DNA from: Photobacterium salinisoli
Lineage (GTDB): Bacteria > Pseudomonadota > Gammaproteobacteria > Enterobacterales > Vibrionaceae
NCBI RefSeq assembly: GCF_003614885.1
Contig: NZ_QZMS01000013.1
Span: 203,780-267,779, forward strand
Length of the DNA: 64,000 nt
Reading direction: 5' to 3'
Shown here: positions 59,387-64,000 of the stretch, piece after piece
Layout of the letters: every line of letters begins with the position of its first letter
Numbering within the stretch: the first letter of the stretch is position 1
Made by a program: the position numbers and the translations under genes
The notes under the pieces: generated by a model
Told to the model about the DNA's origin: nothing
The model's input: only the letters and a program-made list of their open reading frames with translations
Databases searched by the model: none

Positions 59387-59405
59387 AATTCACAATCCTT
59401 TTTTG

Positions 59406-59456
59406 TTGACTTCTGTTTTCCTTAAGAACTATTATGAATGGCAACTAAGGAAAACA
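59406..59456. promoter_or_regulatory. Provirus operator and early promoter
   Basis: TGTTTTCCTTA (59414-59424) and its exact reverse complement TAAGGAAAACA (59446-59456) are 32 bp apart, three helical turns. The left arm lies between TTGACT (59406-59411) and TATTAT (59430-59435), a rightward promoter with an 18-bp spacer. Repressor binding here would block early genes. The second arm would sit just after the transcription start. Confidence 0.6.
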
Positions 59457-59498
59457 AGGTGACTTTGTTAGCAATAAAGGTCAATGATAGGTGAAAAA

Positions 59499-59735
59499 AT
59501 GAAAACAGAAAACAACATCCGTCAACATAACGCTCCATTTGTAACCCCTCAGATGTATGCAGAGATAACAGGACAGACTCTTGATGCTGTTCGAGGCCAG
59601 ATAAAACGGGGCATGTTGCCTGTACTGAAACGTGAGCGAAACGAGCGAGGTCTGAATTTCATCAACATGAGGGCGCTTGAGCAATTGGCTATAGAACAGG
59701 CAGAACAGTATCAAGATTGGAAATCAGCGATTTAA
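59499..59735 (+). CDS. Small HTH protein, Cox/excisionase-like
   Basis: This 78-aa protein has a MerR/excisionase-like helix-turn-helix: VTPQMYAEITGQTLDAVRGQIKRGMLPVLKRER (about residues 15-47), with the wing-like GLNFINMRAL following. Its first position after the operator, opposite the repressor, matches P2 Cox or lambda Cro-type regulators. ATG 59499 has AGGTG upstream; 59484 is an alternative with less room for a ribosome site. DNA-binding is inferred; Cox or Cro role is unproven. Confidence 0.7.
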   Translation: MKTENNIRQHNAPFVTPQMYAEITGQTLDAVRGQIKRGMLPVLKRERNERGLNFINMRALEQLAIEQAEQYQDWKSAI

Positions 59736-59744
59736 GGGGGATGC

Positions 59745-59933
59745 ATGGATCCGATTCACGCCCCTTGTCCTGACATGGCTGGCATGGTCAGCCCTGACCC
59801 CGAGAAACGCCAGCGCGCTGTATTTCTGCTGGGTAAGTTGCGGGAAAAGCACGGGATAAGAAAGCGCACCTACACACCCCGCCCGATGAACTACAAATGC
59901 ACGCCAACAGGCTGCTATGAGGTCAATGAGTAA
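59745..59933 (+). CDS. Small orphan protein before the replication gene
   Basis: This 62-aa protein (MDPIHAPCPDMAGMVSPDPEKRQRAVFLLGKLREKHGIRK...) is not recognised. It is mildly basic and has three Cys (residues 8, 52 and 58). AAGGGGG precedes the ATG, and its stop overlaps the start of the replication gene (TAATG), so it is surely translated with it. A zinc-binding or accessory replication role cannot be shown. Confidence 0.6.
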   Translation: MDPIHAPCPDMAGMVSPDPEKRQRAVFLLGKLREKHGIRKRTYTPRPMNYKCTPTGCYEVNE

Positions 59934-61708
59934 TGCAACACGGTACTATTTTTACTCGCCATTTCTTAAAACGTCTCCCGCAAGTCGTCCGTCAGGATAT
60001 CCGCACCAAGATAGCCAGCCGCCAGCAGCGCGGCGGGGCTACCCGTGACAACCTTGACCGCTTCAGTGATGAGGCGGTGAAATTCGGCTTAAAAGTCGCT
60101 CCCTTCATTGAAAACAAGTTTTCCTTTGTCGACTGCCGCAACAAGGTCAACGCCGAGCGTTTAAACCATAACATTCTGATGCGAGACGAGGCCGTGCGTA
60201 AGCTGGCCCGTCTGGTTGCTGATGAGAATATGCAGGCAATGAAAGACATTGACCCGCAGGTTTTTGACAGCTTTCTGGAAGCCATGAAGCACATCTATTC
60301 TGTGCTGGCTGAGAATATCCGCGCCATTTCCATTAACCCGCCTGTATTGCCCGGTGGCAAGGTGGAGATTGAACGCGCCGAGCAAGTGCTTACAGCCTCA
60401 GTGCTGAAAATGCAGTCTGAAGAATGGATTGAGCGCCGCCTGTTGCACCTTCGGGCGCAATATATTGAGTACGCACAGATTGCCCTTGAGCGCGTTGGCG
60501 ACAAGGGGCACCAGACTAAATATATTTCCTATCCGTCTTTCCAGAACTGGAAGAACAAGCAGCGTGAAGCGGAGCGCTTCATTCAGAACACCGCGGTGTA
60601 CAACGAGGCCACCGGGGAGCATTTCGACCTTGCCGAAGTGATCAAACGCACCACGGCCAACCCGGAAAACCGCCGCATTGAAATGATGGTGCGTTCCCGC
60701 GGCTTTGAAGAGCTGGCTCAGGACTTGGGTTATACCGCGTTGTTTCTCACGTGGACACTGCCGAGTAAGTACCACCGCAATTCCAGCAAGTGGAACGGGG
60801 CCACGGTCAAAGAAGGCCATAGCAATCTGATGCAGCAGTGGGCGCAGGCCCGTGCCCTGATTGCTAAAGAAGGTATTCACTACTTCGGTTTTCGCGTGGC
60901 AGAGCCGCACAAAGACGGCACCAGCCATGGCCACTATTTTCTGTTCTGCGATCCGAAAGACAAAGACACCCTGATTAACATCATATCCGGCGTGGCGACC
61001 AGTGAAGACAGAGCCGAGCTGGGAGACGACATTTCCCCGCGCTTTGACGTTAAGGAAGCTGACCCAGCCAAGGGCGGCGCCACGGCGTACATCGCGAAAT
61101 ACGTCTCCAAAAACATTAACGGCAAGCACATGCCGGACACCGAAGCCGAAGAAAGCGCGTTTCGCGTCCGGGCGTGGGCCTCAGTTCACCGTATCCGCCA
61201 ATTTCAGCAGTTCGGCGGTGAGCCTGTTTCCCTGTGGCGCCATCTGCGCCGGGCTACTGAAGAACAAACCCGTATTGATCCAAAACTCGAAGCGCTGCGA
61301 CAGGCGGCAGATTCCTCTAAGTGGGCGCTGTTTTGCCAGCTCGCCGCTGATGCTCAGCTTGCCTATGAAGAAAAACAGAACCAGTACGGCGAGAGCGTGA
61401 AAAAAGCCATTGGCTTTCACTGGGTTTCTGAAGGGGTGAGCACCTTCATTTCGACATGCAACGAGACCTACCGACTCGTGAAAAAGTCTGAGTTGGGGGC
61501 GCTGTTAGAGTCGCGGAGCGGCTCCCCTTGGAGCACTGAAAATAACTGTAACCCCATGCTCGGAGAGCACTTAAAACAGGTGACCGGATGGAGCCATGCC
61601 GGGGTGCAGTGCTTGATTAAACCCATATTGGCCGGGGCTAAAGTGCCAATAGACAAAGATTGCCAGCTCAAACTGGCAAATAACCGCTTAATTGTGACCC
61701 GAGGATAA
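59933..61708 (+). CDS. Rolling-circle replication initiator, phage GPA family
   Basis: This HUH endonuclease of the P2 A / phiX174 A (Phage_GPA) type nicks the origin and stays linked to the 5' end. The 591-aa protein has motif 1 around FLTWTLPSKYHRNS (about 271-284), the HUH-type HGH (332-334) in PHKDGTSHGHYFLFCD, and the two catalytic Tyr in YIAKYVSKN (Tyr386 and Tyr390). The N-terminal 240 residues are helical and less conserved. Corticovirus PM2 also replicates with this kind of protein. The nicking origin was not located. Confidence 0.88.
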   Translation: MQHGTIFTRHFLKRLPQVVRQDIRTKIASRQQRGGATRDNLDRFSDEAVKFGLKVAPFIENKFSFVDCRNKVNAERLNHNILMRDEAVRKLARLVADENMQAMKDIDPQVFDSFLEAMKHIYSVLAENIRAISINPPVLPGGKVEIERAEQVLTASVLKMQSEEWIERRLLHLRAQYIEYAQIALERVGDKGHQTKYISYPSFQNWKNKQREAERFIQNTAVYNEATGEHFDLAEVIKRTTANPENRRIEMMVRSRGFEELAQDLGYTALFLTWTLPSKYHRNSSKWNGATVKEGHSNLMQQWAQARALIAKEGIHYFGFRVAEPHKDGTSHGHYFLFCDPKDKDTLINIISGVATSEDRAELGDDISPRFDVKEADPAKGGATAYIAKYVSKNINGKHMPDTEAEESAFRVRAWASVHRIRQFQQFGGEPVSLWRHLRRATEEQTRIDPKLEALRQAADSSKWALFCQLAADAQLAYEEKQNQYGESVKKAIGFHWVSEGVSTFISTCNETYRLVKKSELGALLESRSGSPWSTENNCNPMLGEHLKQVTGWSHAGVQCLIKPILAGAKVPIDKDCQLKLANNRLIVTRG

Positions 61709-61709
61709 A

Positions 61710-62021
61710 TTGATGATTGAAACCATGACCGCTGAGCAGCTACGCCACGCCGAAAAAGCCATTGATACGGCAGAAGCCTTATCCGTAGAGGTGAAGGCCG
61801 AGATTGAAAAGCTCAAAGCGCTGGATATGAAAGTACTGGTGAAAAAGGTGTCTGCCGTGATGTTCAGCGGCGGCTCCCTGAGTCTGGAGGCTATCGGCCT
61901 GCCGGGTGATTTCTTTGACAAGCTGGAAATGCTCGACGGGATCAGCGCGAAAGCCCGAGCCGGTTACCGGGCTGAAGTACAGGCCCGCTTGGCAAAGCTG
62001 GAAGGGGGCGAGGATGAGTAA
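61710..62021 (+). CDS. Unrecognised 103-aa provirus protein
   Basis: This is not recognised. The protein is acidic and helical at both ends (MTAEQLRHAEKAIDTAEALSVEVKAEIEKLKALDMKVLVKK; GYRAEVQARLAKLEGGEDE), with a Gly-rich middle (MFSGGSLSLEAIGLPGDFFD). It starts 1 nt after the replication stop and overlaps the next gene start by 8 nt. Position hints at a replication- or virion-linked role, without evidence for either. Confidence 0.55.
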   Translation: MMIETMTAEQLRHAEKAIDTAEALSVEVKAEIEKLKALDMKVLVKKVSAVMFSGGSLSLEAIGLPGDFFDKLEMLDGISAKARAGYRAEVQARLAKLEGGEDE

Positions 62022-62520
62022 GAACCCGACCCGCGGCTATATCCGCTGCACCGTGCCGGACTGTGGCGAGGTCTGCACGGTGCACATGACCGGGGAGCAC
62101 CGCCTGATGGAATCCGGCGAGCCACCGAAGAACCCGCGCAATATTGGCAAGCTCTATTACCGTTGCCCGCGATGCGGCAACAGTACCAACAGCACGTCAA
62201 TGCATGAGCACATTGAAAAGCACAAGGTAGATACGGTTCAGGCGCTGGGTGATGCGCCTGTTCAAACCGTTCAGGAATCTGTTAGCGAACCCGTTCAGGA
62301 AACGGTTCCGGATTCGGTTCAAAGCGTTAGCCTGAGCGTTACCCAAACCAGTGAGGACGGGTTATCCGCGTTAACCGAACCTGAGAAAAGCGCCCCGAAA
62401 ATCCACTGGAAAACCCTGTATCCGTGGTTAGTCGGGGTATTTGTACTGGTAATGATTTTAATTGGTATGTGTAAAGGAAAAAAAGATGACAGCAACAGCG
62501 GAAAACTTGCAGCAAATTGA
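62014..62520 (+). CDS. Zinc-ribbon-like membrane protein of the provirus
   Basis: This 168-aa protein has an N-terminal Cys cluster (Cys12, Cys17, Cys21, Cys51, Cys54: RCTVPDCGEVC and CPRC), with His residues nearby, suggesting a zinc ribbon. A linker with repeated Val-Gln segments (about 77-110) follows, and one membrane helix lies at 136-154 (PWLVGVFVLVMILIGMC). The start at 62014 overlaps the previous stop. The frame open upstream to 61906 lies inside that gene and is not used. It is probably a virion or membrane component; this is inference. Confidence 0.6.
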   Translation: MSKNPTRGYIRCTVPDCGEVCTVHMTGEHRLMESGEPPKNPRNIGKLYYRCPRCGNSTNSTSMHEHIEKHKVDTVQALGDAPVQTVQESVSEPVQETVPDSVQSVSLSVTQTSEDGLSALTEPEKSAPKIHWKTLYPWLVGVFVLVMILIGMCKGKKDDSNSGKLAAN

Positions 62521-62998
62521 GGCGTTTGACCTCGTCGAAGAACAACCCCAGGCGGATGATTGGGCGGACTGGGGCGCAGCGATTCAGCAACTTGAATCAC
62601 AGGAAGTACCTGAGCAGGATGAAGTGGCGCAGGACGCCGCCAACGATGAAGACGCGGCAGAAGCCGCGGTTGATTTGCTGGACTTGGGGTTTGTCCTATC
62701 CGAGCAGGCGATCACCTTCGCTATCGGTCTGGATTTTGAATACGACGAGAAAGCCAAGGCCAAGGTGCTCAAAGCCGCCGGGCCACTGATGCAAAAGCAC
62801 GGGGCGACGTGGTTGAACTGGCTCGGCCAGTACAAAGAAGAAATTCTGTTCTTGGTGGCGGTCATTGGTTTAGGTGGCGTCACGGCCCGTCAGGTGAAAG
62901 GGCTTCGGGCGGAGAAGCGCGCCCAACTGGCCGAAGAGAAAGCACAACAGGAGGTGGACAATGGCGAAAAAGCCAACCCTGAACCTGCCGCGGCCTAA
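62486..62998 (+). CDS. Acidic membrane protein upstream of the packaging ATPase
   Basis: This 170-aa protein is not recognised. Residues 12-60 are strongly acidic (DWADWGAAIQQLESQEVPEQDEVAQD...). One membrane helix is seen at about 119-135 (EEILFLVAVIGLGGVTA), and a charged Lys/Arg/Glu tail follows. The start at 62486 (with AAAGGAAA before it) overlaps the preceding gene by 35 nt, and the end overlaps the ATPase start by 38 nt. It is a plausible structural membrane protein of a tailless virus. Confidence 0.6.
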   Translation: MTATAENLQQIEAFDLVEEQPQADDWADWGAAIQQLESQEVPEQDEVAQDAANDEDAAEAAVDLLDLGFVLSEQAITFAIGLDFEYDEKAKAKVLKAAGPLMQKHGATWLNWLGQYKEEILFLVAVIGLGGVTARQVKGLRAEKRAQLAEEKAQQEVDNGEKANPEPAAA

Positions 62999-63743
62999 GA
63001 ACTCCAACACCCATCTTGACCCGTTGCACCGGGTGATTATCGGCGGCACGGGCAGCGGTAAAACCTCACTGGTCAAGCATGCAAAATTCATCACCGCCAA
63101 GGCACAGGCGGTGTTCTTTGACCCTTACGAGAACTACGCCGGGAAACCCTTTCAGGGCCAGCAGGTCAGAGGCTTCCACTCTAAGGCGGATTTCCTCAAA
63201 GCACTGGTCAAAGCCCGGCAAGGAAACAGTGCCTTTAAAATTGCTTATATCCCGTCTGACTTGGTGTTTGAGGAGCTGGAATTCTTCTCAGCGGCGGCAT
63301 GGTCGGTACTCGATGGCCGCAAAGCGCCGCTGGAAATTTGCATTGAAGAGCTGGCGTCCTGCTCGCCCACGTCTGGCACCCTGAAAGGGAAAACCGGGGA
63401 GCTGCTGCGCGGTGCCCGCCAGTATGGCGGCATTGTGACTACGGTGTTCCAGCGCGGGCAGGAAGTGCCGAAAACCATCACCACCCAGTCACCGACTTGG
63501 TATCTGTGCGCGGTCAATTCGATGAATGATGCCAAGTATTTATCAGATGCGAAAAGCGTCCCGGTGGCAGATATCGCGGCCTTGCGCTCAGCTAAGATGA
63601 ACAAGCTGGAAATTAACAAGCCGATCGCGGATTTCATCCACGTCGAGGACGGCGTGGGGAACTACCAGAAAGGGGCGCTGAACTGCCAGACAGGCCGAAA
63701 AGTTTCTCTGACCTACCGGAAAAACAGCAAAAAAGCAGCGTGA
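62961..63743 (+). CDS. Packaging-type P-loop ATPase, A32/FtsK-like (PM2 P9-like)
   Basis: This 260-aa protein carries Walker A GGTGSGKT (residues 28-35), Walker B LEICIEEL (about 124-131, with Glu129/130), and a conserved Gln/Arg sensor segment FQRGQEVPKTI. It has no membrane helix. Short ATPases like this belong to the FtsK/HerA/A32 group that package DNA in PRD1- and PM2-type viruses. GGAGG precedes the ATG. Inovirus Zot is the alternative, but Zot normally has a C-terminal membrane segment, which is lacking here. Confidence 0.8.
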   Translation: MAKKPTLNLPRPKNSNTHLDPLHRVIIGGTGSGKTSLVKHAKFITAKAQAVFFDPYENYAGKPFQGQQVRGFHSKADFLKALVKARQGNSAFKIAYIPSDLVFEELEFFSAAAWSVLDGRKAPLEICIEELASCSPTSGTLKGKTGELLRGARQYGGIVTTVFQRGQEVPKTITTQSPTWYLCAVNSMNDAKYLSDAKSVPVADIAALRSAKMNKLEINKPIADFIHVEDGVGNYQKGALNCQTGRKVSLTYRKNSKKAA

Positions 63744-63757
63744 TGCCCGTCACGTTT

Positions 63758-63791
63758 AAACCTATAGGTTACCCGCCTAACCTATAGGTTT
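63758..63791. repeat. Double palindrome after the packaging ATPase
   Basis: AAACCTATAGGTTA (63758-63771) and TAACCTATAGGTTT (63778-63791) are perfect inverted repeats of 14 bp around CCCGCC, and each arm also contains the self-complementary AACCTATAGGTT. It lies 15 nt after the ATPase stop. It may be a pair of operator sites, a replication or packaging site, or a terminator. There is no T-tract beyond TTT. Confidence 0.75.
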
Positions 63792-63869
63792 CTCCTCATT
63801 TCCAACCTACCTAAAAGTCGATTTCATAGCGGCACCGAAACGGTTCAACCAACAACACAAAGGAACGCT

Positions 63870-63995
63870 ATGAAGAAAGAGCACAAAGTCATGCTGATCA
63901 CTGTGGTGGTCACTTTGCTGATCATTGCAGTGATTAACAATGTGTCTTCACTGAAGACGCTAAAAGAAACAATTTACGGCGACGGGTGGTTTTAA
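63870..63995 (+). CDS. 41-residue single-pass membrane protein of the provirus
   Basis: The short frame MKKEHKVMLITVVVTLLIIAVINNVSSLKTLKETIYGDGWF has a positively charged start, one membrane helix (about 8-24) and a short C-terminal tail. AAGGA lies 5 nt before the ATG. Small membrane proteins of this size are typical virion components in PM2-like viruses. A further ATG at 63998, just inside the edge, may begin the next gene. No close family is recalled. Confidence 0.55.
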   Translation: MKKEHKVMLITVVVTLLIIAVINNVSSLKTLKETIYGDGWF

Positions 63996-64000
63996 TCATG

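Larger units (their letters stand above)
57528..64000. mobile_element. Integrated provirus, left part; likely corticovirus-like (tailless)
   Basis: An integrase-repressor pair facing left and a replication-packaging series facing right form a compact element that runs off the window. What is seen: tyrosine integrase, S24 repressor, Cox-like protein, GPA-type rolling-circle initiator, small orphans including two membrane proteins, and an A32/FtsK-type ATPase. The combination of a rolling-circle initiator, small membrane proteins and a short packaging ATPase matches PM2-like proviruses reported in marine bacteria. The exact left junction is not visible, the right end is outside, and no capsid gene is in view, so family assignment is inference. 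A filamentous phage with Zot is the main alternative. Confidence 0.65.

Noticed and set aside
60398..61129. Long antisense reading frame opposite the replication gene
   Set aside because: It is a shadow of the GC-rich coding frame, with no ribosome site or recognisable domain.
61906..62013. N-terminal extension of the zinc-ribbon membrane protein
   Set aside because: These 36 codons lie in another frame of the preceding gene, and the ATG at 62014 gives a sensible coupled start.
62961..63743. Inovirus Zot protein
   Set aside because: The P-loop fits, but there is no membrane helix, and no filamentous coat or pIII gene precedes it. The P9/A32-type ATPase reading is preferred, not proven.

Overview
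The window is a chromosomal segment of a marine gammaproteobacterium, most likely of the Vibrionaceae (Photobacterium/Vibrio group). The evidence is the full MSHA pilus locus lying between the mreBCD operon and csrD/ssb/uvrA, a degQS-murA-mla-kds-lpt-rpoN block, and lysC with a lysine riboswitch. Nearly all of 1-57.5 kb is conserved core genome. The species cannot be fixed from the sequence alone.

Layout. (1) 1-14.4 kb is an envelope and nitrogen-regulon block: the end of degQ, degS, then leftward mlaFEDCB-ibaG-murA (outer-membrane lipid asymmetry and peptidoglycan precursor), diverging from rightward yrbG-kdsD-kdsC-lptC-lptA-lptB-rpoN-hpf-ptsN-rapZ-npr (KDO synthesis, LPS export, sigma-54, nitrogen PTS). 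(2) 14.6-20.4 kb holds mgtE, pmbA, darP, tldD and a nitrilase-family gene, separated by good bidirectional terminators. (3) 20.4-29 kb is the leftward mreBCD-maf-rng-yhdP gene string. (4) 29.3-45.6 kb is the leftward MSHA type IV pilus cluster: mshI, J, K, L, M, N, E and G (assembly machine), then mshB, A, C, D, O, P and Q (pilins and tip/accessory proteins). No mshF is seen. (5) 45.7-57.5 kb holds csrD (mshH), a LysR regulator, ssb and uvrA diverging over a LexA box, a PglL-type O-oligosaccharyltransferase, a class V aminotransferase, and lysC behind a lysine riboswitch.

(6) From just after the lysC terminator (about 57.53 kb) to the right edge is an integrated element cut by the window end. 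It reads tyrosine integrase and S24 repressor (leftward), operator region, Cox-like DNA-binding protein, a small orphan, a GPA-family rolling-circle replication protein, three unrecognised small proteins (two with a transmembrane segment, one of these with a zinc-ribbon-like Cys pattern), an A32/FtsK-type packaging ATPase, a striking double palindrome, and a 41-residue membrane protein. A rolling-circle initiator, small membrane proteins and a short packaging-type ATPase, without any tail, terminase or portal gene in view, suggest a tailless membrane-containing provirus related to corticovirus PM2. The capsid genes would lie beyond 64 kb, so this is inference. In Vibrio, csrA normally follows lysC, so the element probably sits between those two genes.

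The modules connect: csrD (Csr turnover), MshE (predicted c-di-GMP sensing) and PglL (possible pilin glycosylation) surround the pilus genes, and the provirus has landed beside the expected site of csrA, the other end of the Csr pathway.
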